A stretch of DNA of 64,000 nt from positions 124,001-188,000 of the forward strand of contig NZ_AMSF01000016.1 in NCBI RefSeq assembly GCF_000334915.1, given 5' to 3'. A model generated the notes under the pieces. That model was not told the origin of the DNA and did not search any database. It saw nothing but the letters and a program-made list of their open reading frames with translations. The stretch comes from Dyella ginsengisoli LA-4 (lineage in GTDB: Bacteria; Pseudomonadota; Gammaproteobacteria; Xanthomonadales; Rhodanobacteraceae). The first letter of the stretch is position 1. Each line of letters starts with the position of its first letter. A program made the translations under genes and the position numbers. Shown in pieces: positions 24,513 to 33,070 of this stretch.

Positions 24513-27110
24513 TCAAGCCGCCACCGCCCCACCCGACTCCACCAGGCGCTGGCGCTCCGCCAGAAGCCGCTCGAAGCTGGACTGCGGCAAGGGTCGGCAG
24601 AACAGATAACCCTGCAGCTCGTCACACTGATTGGCCCGCAAGAACTCGAAGTGCTGCTCGATTTCCACGCCCTCCGCGACAACCCCGCGCTTGAGTCGAT
24701 GGGCCATCTCGATGGTGGCGCGAACGATGGCCTCGTCGTCCGGATCGATGCCGATGTTGCGCACGAAGCTCTGGTCGATCTTGATGCGGTCGGCCGGCAA
24801 TCGCCGCAGATAGTCCAGCGACGCCGCGCCGGTGCCGAAATCATCGATGGCGATCCGGCACCCGAGTTCGTGAAGGCCCTCGAGGTTCTCGACCAGGTTC
24901 GGCACTTCCTTGATCGAGATGCTCTCGGTCACCTCCAGCTCCAACAGCTCGGGATCGAGCCCGGTCTCGCCCAGCACCCCCGCAACCACCTCGAGAAGAT
25001 TCCGCTCCATCAGCTGCACCGCCGACAGGTTCACCCCGAGTCGCAGGCGCAGGCCATACGCCTGCTCCCAGGCGTGCGCCTGGGCACAGGCCGTGCGCAG
25101 GACCCATTCGCCGATCGACACGATCAGGCCCGATTCCTCCGCCAGCGGGATAAAGACGCCGGGGCTGATACCCCCGAGCTCGGGATGCTCCCAGCGCACC
25201 AGCGCCTCCATGCCCACGATATCCTCGGTGCCTGCATCCACCTGCGGCTGGTAGAACACGCGCAGCTCGCCGTTGCGTTCGGCGTGGCGTAGCCGCGATA
25301 TCAGGGCCACGTCCTGCTGCTGAGCCTGGTCCTGGCTCATCTCGTAGATCTGGAAATTGTTTCGTCCCAGATGCTTGGCCGCGTACATCGCCTCGTCGGC
25401 GTGCCTGAGCAAGGTGTCGGCATCGGCAGCGTCATCCGGGAAGAAACTCACGCCGATCGAGGCGGTGACCTGCAACTCCTCGCCACCGTCGAGGTGCAGG
25501 GGGGCCTCCATCACCTGCACGATCTTCTCTGCCACGCGCAGAACATCGTCGCTCTTGATGATGTGCCGGAGCACGACTGTGAACTCGTCTCCCGCATAGC
25601 GCGCCACCGTATCGGAAGCGCGAATCGAGCTGCTGAGCCGCTGGGTCACCACGCGCAGGACCTGATCGCCAGCGGCATGCCCAAGGGTGTCGTTGATCCC
25701 CTTGAAATTGTCCAGGTCGAGGAACAACACCGCAAAGCACTCGCCCGTGCGGTGGGCCTCCCGCAGAATCGTTTCCAGGCGGTCGTTGAACAACAAGCGG
25801 TTGGGTAGGCCGGTAAGCGCGTCGAGCAGTCCCTCGGCTCGCCCCTGTTCGCGCGTGCGCACCAACTCGATCGACTGGGCAAAGCGCGCAGCGGCGCAGT
25901 GCAGGACGGGCTCCACGATCTCCGCGCGCCCCAGACTCCGGTGGCGTCCGACCAGCAGCGCACCGATGACGCTGCGACGCTCGTCGAGCAGTGGCAGCCC
26001 GGCAAATCCCTCCAGCTGGAGCAGCTGCAGCAGCGGATCGTATTCGGCCAGTCGGCGGCCATCCTCGGCGTGAAACATGCTCTTGCCGCCGAGCACACGC
26101 CGCAGTGAGACCTGCTCCTGCGGCGACGGCCAGGGCACGTCGTCGCCTTCCCAGTGCTGCAGTAGCCGTATCGGCGTGGCGCTGTCCTCGGGACGCGCCG
26201 ACCACAGCGCCAGGTAGTCAAGAGAGAGCTCATCGACCAGCAGCCGGGCCGTGGACGCATGCGGGTCCACCCCTCCGCCGGACTGGACGATGCGCGACAG
26301 GAGTGCCAGCGCCGCCTCGCCGCGGGCTTCGGCCCGATCGCTGCGAAACGCGATGGCGACGGCATCGCGTCCGCGATGCCTCACGCGCCGTGCATTCGCC
26401 TGCCCCGTGTCGGTACCGTGCCGGGTTCTACGCTGGCACGGATACCAGTGGCGATCGGCCTCCCCGAGCACCTGCTCGAGTTCGACACCCTCGAACGCCA
26501 GGAGCTGGCCGAGCGGCTTGCCGAGCAGATCGGTCACGGCAAGCAGCGAGTGCCGGAGCAAGGCAGCGTTGAGATCGAGCACGCGGTCGCCGGCCGGGTC
26601 CACGATCACCCATTCGGCGTCACCATCCTCGTCATCGAAGGCAAAGCGGTAAGCGAGCGTCTCCTCCGGCGCCGGGCGCAGCGGCTCTGCAGGGGCCGAT
26701 ACGCCAGCCGACTGGCGCATGAGGACCCGTTGCCACCGGGCCACCAGGTCACGTTCGATATTGGTGCTGTCGAGCCAGTCGGCCACCGACTCGGGCAGCA
26801 GCGCCGGACCGATCTTGCAGTCCGGCGCGAACACCGCCAGCATCGGCGCGGCGCGGCAGCTTTCCATCGCGCGGAGCTGCTCGCAGCAGGCGCGGGATGC
26901 ACGACCGTCCCCTTCGAACGCCAGAACGACCAGCGAGACAGGCCCGCGACCAGCCAGCAGGATGGCCGCATGGGCGGCATCGCGAGCGCTCAGGATGCGA
27001 TCGTGGTCCTCGCGATCGAGGACGTCGAACAGCCGCCGCCGCAGTTCGCGGTGCGATGCAACCACCAGCATGTCGTTCGCGGCGGCCAAATCAGACCACC
27101 CAACGACCAT
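24513..27110 (-). CDS. c-di-GMP protein: pseudo-REC, PAS, GAF, GGDEF, EAL
   Basis: 865 residues. Residues about 14-145 look like a receiver fold (MLVVASHRELRRRLFDVLDRE; SLVVLAFEGD; DWLDST) in which the phospho-Asp position is Ala and the Lys is lost, so it is probably not phosphorylated. A PAS-like (about 170-300) and a GAF-like region (about 305-430) follow. GGDEF is AGDEF with a RASD I-site five residues before it. EAL has MEALVRW, NLSAVQL, EVTES, DDFGTG, KIDQSF and AEGVE, all catalytic residues present. It probably degrades c-di-GMP and may also make it. Start 27110 overlaps the upstream gene by 20 bases; ATG 27071 is an alternative. Confidence 0.88.
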   Translation of the reverse strand: MVVGWSDLAAANDMLVVASHRELRRRLFDVLDREDHDRILSARDAAHAAILLAGRGPVSLVVLAFEGDGRASRACCEQLRAMESCRAAPMLAVFAPDCKIGPALLPESVADWLDSTNIERDLVARWQRVLMRQSAGVSAPAEPLRPAPEETLAYRFAFDDEDGDAEWVIVDPAGDRVLDLNAALLRHSLLAVTDLLGKPLGQLLAFEGVELEQVLGEADRHWYPCQRRTRHGTDTGQANARRVRHRGRDAVAIAFRSDRAEARGEAALALLSRIVQSGGGVDPHASTARLLVDELSLDYLALWSARPEDSATPIRLLQHWEGDDVPWPSPQEQVSLRRVLGGKSMFHAEDGRRLAEYDPLLQLLQLEGFAGLPLLDERRSVIGALLVGRHRSLGRAEIVEPVLHCAAARFAQSIELVRTREQGRAEGLLDALTGLPNRLLFNDRLETILREAHRTGECFAVLFLDLDNFKGINDTLGHAAGDQVLRVVTQRLSSSIRASDTVARYAGDEFTVVLRHIIKSDDVLRVAEKIVQVMEAPLHLDGGEELQVTASIGVSFFPDDAADADTLLRHADEAMYAAKHLGRNNFQIYEMSQDQAQQQDVALISRLRHAERNGELRVFYQPQVDAGTEDIVGMEALVRWEHPELGGISPGVFIPLAEESGLIVSIGEWVLRTACAQAHAWEQAYGLRLRLGVNLSAVQLMERNLLEVVAGVLGETGLDPELLELEVTESISIKEVPNLVENLEGLHELGCRIAIDDFGTGAASLDYLRRLPADRIKIDQSFVRNIGIDPDDEAIVRATIEMAHRLKRGVVAEGVEIEQHFEFLRANQCDELQGYLFCRPLPQSSFERLLAERQRLVESGGAVAA

Positions 27111-27585
27111 CGCGCAGCCGTGGACGGACAGGCAGGTCGGCCTCGCCCCCGATCCGCACGATCGCCTCGCCAAGGTGCTCGACCAGCGCCGCCGGCGGAT
27201 CGAGCAGCACCACCCGCCGCAAGTGACCACTGGGGGCGCGTGCCAGCTGTCGCAGCAAGGTCGCATCCATCGCCGAGAGCGGAAGTTCGATGCCCGATAT
27301 CAGGTATACGCCGAAATGCATGCTCTGCTGCATGTAGCGCAGGGCATTGCCGAGCCGCTGACACCCCGGCACCTTCGAGTGAGCCTCACGCAGGCTGCCC
27401 AACCCGACGTCCGGCTGCCACAGGTAGACCGCCTGCCCGGTATGCCGGGCGATCGCCCGGAAGTCCTGCACCAGGGCCGCCATGTCCCCGCCCTCGAGCG
27501 CAATCAGTCCTCCCGGTGCCGAGAGGATGCGCTCGAAGAGCTCGATGCCCGCCTTGGGCGGACTGGAGGCCATCATGGTTTGCAT
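27091..27585 (-). CDS. Unrecognised protein coupled to the c-di-GMP gene
   Basis: 164 residues from the ATG at 27585 (other ATGs at 27576 and 27573). I do not recognise a family. It is soluble, with no signal peptide or membrane segment, and has alternating hydrophobic strands and helices (GGLIALEGGDMAALVQDFRA; VYLWQPDVGLGSLREAH; HFGVYLISG; RRVVLLDPPAALVEHLGEAIV) like an alpha/beta fold, but no GKS/GKT P-loop. It overlaps or directly abuts the REC/PAS/GAF/GGDEF/EAL gene, so the two are probably translated together and may act as sensor or partner and enzyme. The gene upstream is divergent (FadB/FadJ-like). Confidence 0.7.
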   Translation of the reverse strand: MQTMMASSPPKAGIELFERILSAPGGLIALEGGDMAALVQDFRAIARHTGQAVYLWQPDVGLGSLREAHSKVPGCQRLGNALRYMQQSMHFGVYLISGIELPLSAMDATLLRQLARAPSGHLRRVVLLDPPAALVEHLGEAIVRIGGEADLPVRPRLRDGRWVV

Positions 27586-27740
27586 ACAGCGCGGTACGTT
27601 TGCGCACTGCAGGGCAATTGGCAATAGCCGACGTGACGCGGTTGGCGCGGGGCGCCACCGGTGCTCCCCGGAACGGCTGCAGCAATCTCGCAATCGACCC
27701 TCCGGGAGGGTATGGTTTGGCTCCCCTCCCTCGGCACCTC

Positions 27741-29816
27741 ATGCCCATGTTCGAAGGATTGCGATTCAACCACTGGAAAACCGGCGTGGACGACAACGGC
27801 GTCGTCACGCTCTCGCTGGACAGGGCTGGCAGCAGCGCCAACGCCATCTCGCGGGCGGTGCTTGACGAACTGGAACAGATCGTCGAGCGCCTGGCCATCG
27901 AGAAGCCGGCCGGCGTGATCATCCACTCGGCAAAGGCCTCCGGGTTCGCCGTAGGCGCGGATATCCGGGAATTCGTGAACTACGCCGCACAGGGCACGGT
28001 GCGGGAAAACATCGAGCACGGACAGCGGGTATTCGAACAGCTGGCGCGCCTGCCCTGTCCGACGGTCGCCGCCATCCATGGAGCCTGCATGGGGGGCGGC
28101 ACAGAACTGGCGCTGGCCTGTCGCCAGCGCATCACCGCCGACGAGGACACGACACGGATTGGCCTGCCGGAGGTGATGCTGGGGATCCATCCCGGCTGGG
28201 GAGGCTCGGCAAGGCTGCCCCGCCTGATCGGCGCCACCGACGCATTGCCGGTCATGCTCACCGGCAAGCCGCTGTCTGCAAGGCGCGCGCTCGCGCTCGG
28301 AGTAGTCGACCGGATCGCACCGGCAAGCGAACTCCTGGCTGAAGCACGCACCCTGCTCCGGCGCCCGCAGCAGCGTCCGCTCTCGCGACGAGCGAAGGCC
28401 TGGGCGACCAACCTGTGGCCGGTGCGCCAGGTGTTGGCGCCGATGGTGGTCAAGCAGACTGCCGCCAAGGTACGCCGCGAGCACTACCCGGCGCCGTTCG
28501 CCCTCATCGAGGTGTGGCGTCGCGGCAGCGGCTCGATCCAGCAACGGCTGAGGCTGGAGGCGCGCTCGGTGGCAAAGCTGGCCGACACGCCCACGGCCCA
28601 CAACCTGATCCGCATCTTCTTTCTGCAGGAGCGCCTCAAGCATCAGGGTTCCGACATCGAGCATGGCATCGAACATGTCCACGTGGTGGGCGCGGGCGTC
28701 ATGGGCGGCGACATCGCCGCCTGGTGCGCGCTCAAGGGCTTCCAGGTGACCCTGCAGGACCGCGAGATCAAATACGTGCAGCCGGCACTGGAGCGGGCGC
28801 GCAAGCTGTATGAGAAGAAACTCAAGACGCAGGAAAAGATCGAGTCTGCCGTGCGACGCCTGCGCGCAGATATCGAAGGCAAAGGCGTAGCCGAAGCCGA
28901 TCTGGCGATCGAAGCGATCTTCGAGAACGCAGAAGCCAAACGGGCGCTGTATGCGGTGATCGAGCCACAGTTCCAGGCCAGTGAAATCCTCGCCAGCAAC
29001 ACCTCGAGCATCCCCCTGGACGAGCTGAGCACCTCGCTGGCGCACCCCCAGCGCTTCCTGGGCCTGCACTTCTTCAACCCGGTGGCACAGATGCCACTGG
29101 TCGAAGTGGTGCGACACGAGGGGCTCGATGCCGACGTGGAGAAGCGCGCACTTGCCTTCTGCAAGGCTCTGGGCAAGCTGCCGGTCGCGGTGAAGGGCAC
29201 GCCAGGCTTCCTGGTCAACCGCATCCTCATGCCCTATCTGCTCGAGTCGCTGCGCCTTTACAGCGAGGGCGTGCCGGGACCGGTGCTTGACCGCGAGGCG
29301 AAGAAATTCGGCATGCCGATGGGCCCGATCGAACTGGCCGACACAGTCGGTCTGGATGTGTGCGCCTCGGTGGGCAAGGAACTCGCCCCGTTCCTCGGTC
29401 TCGAACTGCCTCCGGGGATCGAAGATCGCCTCGAAGCCGGGAAACGCGGCAAGAAGGACGGCGCCGGCCTCTACATCTGGGAAGACGGCAAACCGAAGAA
29501 ACCCGAAGTCGACCCGGACTACACTCCGGCCGCCGATCTGCAGGATCGCATGATCCTGCCCATGGTGAACGAAGCGGTCGCCTGTCTTGCCGAGGGAGTG
29601 GTCGACGACGCGGACCTGCTCGATGCGGGCGTTATCTTCGGCACAGGCTTCGCACCGTTTCGCGGCGGCCCGATTACCTACGCGCGCTGCGAGGGGGCCG
29701 AGGCGATCAAGGGGCGCCTGGAAAAACTGGCAAGGGTCCACGGCATCCGCTTCGCGCCAAAGACGGGCTGGGACCTGCCTGCGCTGCGCGCGTCACCCGG
29801 GCTCGACGCCGGCTGA
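27741..29816 (+). CDS. fadJ: 3-hydroxyacyl-CoA dehydrogenase/enoyl-CoA hydratase (FadB/FadJ type)
   Basis: 691 residues, multifunctional beta-oxidation alpha subunit. The crotonase domain (about 1-190) keeps both catalytic glutamates, near 122 (GGGTELALAC) and 144 (GLPEVMLGIHPGWGG). The NAD-binding 3-hydroxyacyl-CoA dehydrogenase domain begins at about 313 (HVVGAGVMGGD), with SNTSSIPLDEL and FFNPVAQMPLVEVV, then two C-terminal helical domains. It hydrates enoyl-CoA and oxidises the 3-hydroxyacyl-CoA, passing product to a thiolase. No fadA/fadI thiolase is adjacent, so it is a lone alpha subunit; FadB versus FadJ cannot be decided. ATG 27747 is an alternative start. Confidence 0.92.
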   Translation: MPMFEGLRFNHWKTGVDDNGVVTLSLDRAGSSANAISRAVLDELEQIVERLAIEKPAGVIIHSAKASGFAVGADIREFVNYAAQGTVRENIEHGQRVFEQLARLPCPTVAAIHGACMGGGTELALACRQRITADEDTTRIGLPEVMLGIHPGWGGSARLPRLIGATDALPVMLTGKPLSARRALALGVVDRIAPASELLAEARTLLRRPQQRPLSRRAKAWATNLWPVRQVLAPMVVKQTAAKVRREHYPAPFALIEVWRRGSGSIQQRLRLEARSVAKLADTPTAHNLIRIFFLQERLKHQGSDIEHGIEHVHVVGAGVMGGDIAAWCALKGFQVTLQDREIKYVQPALERARKLYEKKLKTQEKIESAVRRLRADIEGKGVAEADLAIEAIFENAEAKRALYAVIEPQFQASEILASNTSSIPLDELSTSLAHPQRFLGLHFFNPVAQMPLVEVVRHEGLDADVEKRALAFCKALGKLPVAVKGTPGFLVNRILMPYLLESLRLYSEGVPGPVLDREAKKFGMPMGPIELADTVGLDVCASVGKELAPFLGLELPPGIEDRLEAGKRGKKDGAGLYIWEDGKPKKPEVDPDYTPAADLQDRMILPMVNEAVACLAEGVVDDADLLDAGVIFGTGFAPFRGGPITYARCEGAEAIKGRLEKLARVHGIRFAPKTGWDLPALRASPGLDAG

Positions 29817-29861
29817 GCCGTTCCAGAGCGGGCACCGGCACGCTGCCGCCGGCGCCCCGCG

Positions 29862-30410
29862 TTACCAGACCAGGTCGTCTGGCACGCCGTCGCTGGACGA
29901 GTCCGCGGCGTCCGGGTCGACGACCAGAGCCAGAGCGTCCGGATCGACAGCCCTCACCTGATCGGCCACGGCGCGACTGACCAGGATGTAGCGCCCGGAG
30001 AACTGGATCACCCCCAGCTCGCCCGCGTTCAGTGCCAGCAACTGGCCCGCGTCGACGTAGACGCGACGGATCTTGCCGCCGTACTCGAAGTGGCGGGCCT
30101 GATCAGCCTCCGGCTTGTTCAGCGCCTGCCCCTCCAGGAGCTTCTGAACCTGGTTCCGGCGCTCGCGCTTGACACGCGCCCGCTCGGCCGCCTCCTGCTC
30201 CGCCTTGCGTCGCTCGGCGGCTTCGGCCTGCGCCCGGATGGCGTACGCCTTGGCCAGATCGATCTCGCTACTGTCGGCACGACGCCCGCCGTCGCGCCGA
30301 CCGGTTTTGGCCGGCTTCGGCCTGGCCCCGGGCGGCGCGGCCCGACGCTCATCCCTGACCTGTTTGACGATGCCGCTCTTCAGCAGCTGGTCGCGCAAGG
30401 AGTCGCCCAT
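29862..30410 (-). CDS. DUF2058 family protein
   Basis: 182 residues. N-terminus MGDSLRDQLLKSGIVKQVRDERR, a highly charged helical middle rich in Ala, Glu and Arg (about 50-95, probable coiled coil), and a C-terminal globular part (FEYGGKIRRVYVDAGQLLALNAGELGVIQFSGRYILVSR) are typical of DUF2058, also named nucleoprotein/polynucleotide-associated enzyme (YaiL in E. coli). Basic and charged, it is likely cytoplasmic and may bind nucleic acid; the function is not established. It lies 24 bases after slyX on the same strand. Confidence 0.87.
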   Translation of the reverse strand: MGDSLRDQLLKSGIVKQVRDERRAAPPGARPKPAKTGRRDGGRRADSSEIDLAKAYAIRAQAEAAERRKAEQEAAERARVKRERRNQVQKLLEGQALNKPEADQARHFEYGGKIRRVYVDAGQLLALNAGELGVIQFSGRYILVSRAVADQVRAVDPDALALVVDPDAADSSSDGVPDDLVW

Positions 30411-30434
30411 GCTTCGATTCGTCTCCGTGATAAT

Positions 30435-30659
30435 TCAGTAGTGCGGCGGCGGCGGCTCGTCTCGAGCGTCACTGCCAGCCCCGATCCGCACCGAAGCCAA
30501 CTCGGTACGGAGGTCACGCACGATGCGCTCGAGTGCGGCAATCCGCAGTGCCTGTTCGGCGTCGGCGGTACCCAGCGCATGCACCGTGTCGTCGATGAAA
30601 GTCAGCCTGACCTCCAGTTCGGTCAGCCGCTGCTCGAGATCGGGACGGTCTGAAGCCAT
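30435..30659 (-). CDS. slyX: SlyX family protein
   Basis: 74 residues forming one coiled coil (DLEQRLTELEVRLTFIDDTVHAL ... ALRIAALERIVRDL) with the tail PPPPHY that marks SlyX. Function unknown despite the historical association with slyD. It sits 5 bases after ugd and 24 bases before the DUF2058 gene on the same strand, so the three are likely one transcript. Confidence 0.92.
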   Translation of the reverse strand: MASDRPDLEQRLTELEVRLTFIDDTVHALGTADAEQALRIAALERIVRDLRTELASVRIGAGSDARDEPPPPHY

Positions 30660-30664
30660 GCGGA

Positions 30665-32005
30665 TCAGCCCCTGCTCAAACTACGGCCGCGGCCGATACC
30701 GTAATAGGCCAGCCCCGCCTCCTCTACCGCTGACGGAGCGTAGAGGTTGCGCCCATCAAAGATCACCGGGGTGCCCAGCGTCGCCTTGATACGGTCGAAA
30801 TCGGGACTGCGGAAGGCCTTCCACTCGGTGACGATCGCCAGCGCATCGGCTCCGTCGAGCGCGTCGTACGGGTGCTCGCACAGCACCAGGTCGTCGCGAT
30901 CGCCGTAAATGCGCCGGGTTTCGTCCGCAGCCTCCGGATCAAAGGCGCGCACGCGGACACCTGTCTCCCAGAGCATCTCCATGAGGCGTCGACTGGAAGC
31001 CTCGCGCATGTCATCGGTATTCGGCTTGAACGCCAGACCCCATAGCGCCACGGTCCTGCCGGCCAGCTGGCCATTGAAATGACGGTGGATCAGCTCGAAC
31101 AGCTTTTCCTTCTGGTTCCGGTTGACCTGCTCCACGGCACCCAGCAGCCGCGCCTCGTAGCCATGGACCCGGGCGGTACGCTCCAGTGCCTGGACATCCT
31201 TGGGAAAACAGGAACCGCCATAGCCTGCCCCCGGGTAGATGAAGTGATAGCCGATGCGCGGATCCGAACCGATACCCTGCCGCACCAACTCCACGTCTGC
31301 GCCCACCCGCTCGGCGATATTGGCGATTTCGTTCATGAAGCTGATCTTGGTCGCCAGCATGGCGTTGGCCGCGTACTTGGTCAGTTCGGCCGAGCGGACG
31401 TCCATCAGCACGGTGCGGTCGTGGTTGCGATTGAACGGCGCGTAGAGCTTGCGCATCACCGCGACCGCCTTTTCACTGTCGCTGCCGAGCACAATACGAT
31501 CCGGCCGGAGGCAGTCCTCGACAGCGTCGCCTTCCTTGAGGAACTCGGGGTTGGAGACCACATCGAACGGCACCTGCACGCCGCGCCTCGCGAGCTCTTC
31601 GGCGACCGCAGCGCGCACGCGGTCCGCGGTCCCCACCGGCACGGTGGACTTGTTGACGATCACCGCATAGCGATCGAGCCGGCGGCCAATCGTGCGAGCC
31701 ACCGCCAGCACGTACTGAAGATCTGCGCTGCCATCCTCATCCGGCGGCGTGCCCACAGCGATGAAGATGATGTCACCGTGTTCGATGGCAGGATCCGCGT
31801 CCGTGGTGAACCCGAGACGCCCCTCCGCGAAGTTCCGGTGCACCAGTGGCTCCAGTCCCGGCTCGTATATCGGGATCTTCCCCTGCCTGAGACGGGACAC
31901 CTTGCTCGCATCGACGTCGACGCAGACTACGTGATTGCCCATTTCCGCCAAGCACGCGCCGGTAACCAGACCTACGTATCCCGTGCCGAAGATGGTGACT
32001 TTCAT
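30665..32005 (-). CDS. ugd: UDP-glucose 6-dehydrogenase
   Basis: 446 residues. The N-terminal NAD-binding fold starts [13 protein letters not shown] (4-16); the catalytic cysteine is in [12 protein letters not shown], and [12 protein letters not shown] and [17 protein letters not shown] mark the C-terminal UDP-binding domain. It oxidises UDP-glucose to UDP-glucuronate in two NAD-dependent steps, feeding exopolysaccharide, capsule or modified lipid A synthesis. No polysaccharide gene cluster is adjacent, so the end use is unknown. The start at 32005 (MKVTIFGTG) is the family start. Confidence 0.96.
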   Translation of the reverse strand: MKVTIFGTGYVGLVTGACLAEMGNHVVCVDVDASKVSRLRQGKIPIYEPGLEPLVHRNFAEGRLGFTTDADPAIEHGDIIFIAVGTPPDEDGSADLQYVLAVARTIGRRLDRYAVIVNKSTVPVGTADRVRAAVAEELARRGVQVPFDVVSNPEFLKEGDAVEDCLRPDRIVLGSDSEKAVAVMRKLYAPFNRNHDRTVLMDVRSAELTKYAANAMLATKISFMNEIANIAERVGADVELVRQGIGSDPRIGYHFIYPGAGYGGSCFPKDVQALERTARVHGYEARLLGAVEQVNRNQKEKLFELIHRHFNGQLAGRTVALWGLAFKPNTDDMREASSRRLMEMLWETGVRVRAFDPEAADETRRIYGDRDDLVLCEHPYDALDGADALAIVTEWKAFRSPDFDRIKATLGTPVIFDGRNLYAPSAVEEAGLAYYGIGRGRSLSRG

Positions 32006-32070
32006 CGAATGTCGTCTTTCCGCGGAAATCAGTCGCAAATTCTAGCAGCCCACGCCGCCGCTTCCCCATG

Positions 32071-32102
32071 AAAAAAGAGGGCGCGAATCGCTTCGCGCCC
32101 TC
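32071..32102 (-). terminator. Intrinsic terminator after the FKBP isomerase gene
   Basis: An 11-bp perfect stem (32077-32087 with 32092-32102) with a 4-base loop; on the minus strand it is followed by TTTTTT (complement of the A run at 32071-32076). It separates the FKBP gene from ugd. Confidence 0.9.
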
Positions 32103-32132
32103 TTCCGGTTCAGCTCGGCGAAAGAACCTGGA

Positions 32133-32900
32133 TCAGTTACCCGGGCCCGAGGCCTGACCTGCCGGGGTCGGACCGGTCTTCTCGAGCGTGACGTCGAAGA
32201 TCAGCGTCTCGTTCGGCGGGAAGCCGTTACCCGGCTGCGCGCCGTAGGCCAGGCTCGACGGAATGAACAGCTTGTAGTGGGCGCCGGTCTGCATGAGCAT
32301 CAGGCCCTCGCGGAAGCCGGGGATCACGCCAGCCAGCGGAATCGGCACCGAGGTCCCGCCCTTCGGTTCCGGATGGTCCGCCGAAGCATCGAACTTCTCG
32401 CCATTGACGAACGTGCCGGTATAGGCGATCTGCACCGTGTCGTTCGGGCCGGGGCGCGGGCCACTGCCGGCGGCAATCACCTCGTACTGCAGGCCGGAGG
32501 CCGTGGTCTTCACGCCCGGCTTGGTCTTGTTCTTGGCCAGGAACGCCTTGCCCTCGGACTCGTTCTGCGCGGCCACCTTCTCGTACTCGGCCTTCGCCTT
32601 GGCCTGCAGGTTGGCAATGAACGCCTGCTTGACCTGCTTGTACTCGTCCTCGCTCATCGTCGGCTTCTGGCCGGACAGCGCGGACTGCACGGCGCGTGCC
32701 ACCGTGGCCGGATCGACCTCGTTACGCACCAGCGGCGGGAGCGAGCTGGCCAGGTCCCAACCCACCACGTAGCTGGCCTTGGTCTTGTCGACCTTGCCGG
32801 CCGCGGAGGACTTGGCTGCCTGCGCATGGGCGCCGGCGGTCATGCCCAGCGCCACGGCCAGAGCGGCCGCCGTGAGCGTGGGACGCAGAAAATGCTTCAT
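32133..32900 (-). CDS. fkpA: Periplasmic FKBP-type peptidyl-prolyl isomerase (FkpA/Mip-like)
   Basis: 255 residues. Signal peptide at 1-26 (cleavage after AHA). An N-terminal helical dimerisation domain (about 40-130, long Lys/Ala-rich helix QAFIANLQAKAKAEYEKVAAQ) precedes a C-terminal FKBP domain (LQYEVIAAGSGPRPGPNDTVQIAYTGTFVNGEKFD ... IPSSLAYG ... LIFDVTLEKTG). It speeds proline isomerisation and acts as a chaperone for envelope proteins; Legionella and Xanthomonas Mip are close relatives in layout. It stands as a single gene between a putative promoter and a terminator. Confidence 0.93.
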   Translation of the reverse strand: MKHFLRPTLTAAALAVALGMTAGAHAQAAKSSAAGKVDKTKASYVVGWDLASSLPPLVRNEVDPATVARAVQSALSGQKPTMSEDEYKQVKQAFIANLQAKAKAEYEKVAAQNESEGKAFLAKNKTKPGVKTTASGLQYEVIAAGSGPRPGPNDTVQIAYTGTFVNGEKFDASADHPEPKGGTSVPIPLAGVIPGFREGLMLMQTGAHYKLFIPSSLAYGAQPGNGFPPNETLIFDVTLEKTGPTPAGQASGPGN

Positions 32901-32968
32901 TCGAGACTCCCTCATATGGAATATGCCGGCGGCGCCGGACAAGCCTCCGACCCGGAGACTGGCCGTTC

Positions 32969-32997
32969 ATTGTGCGGCCGCCGCCAGCGCTTGGCAA
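32969..32997 (-). promoter_or_regulatory. Putative promoter of the FKBP isomerase gene
   Basis: On the minus strand, TTGCCA (32992-32997) and CACAAT (32969-32974) are 17 bases apart, a reasonable sigma-70 pair about 70 bases before the ATG at 32900. A weaker sigma-E-like pair further upstream was not convincing. Confidence 0.45.
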
Positions 32998-33070
32998 CGA
33001 CGCGGGGCCTGCGACCCTTACCCCCGGAAAAGGTTCCCTGGCGCCCTCCCTCGGGCGGACGTGACAGGGG

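Noticed and set aside
27573-29741. A 722-residue open frame on the minus strand opposite the FadB/FadJ-like gene
   Set aside because: It is the mirror frame of a well-conserved enzyme in GC-rich DNA; its translation is His/Arg/Gln-rich with no recognisable domain.
32901-33070. Possible sigma-E promoter before the FKBP gene
   Set aside because: GGAACC with a TCGCA 16-17 bases on deviates at key bases; the sigma-70 pair closer to the gene is at least as good.
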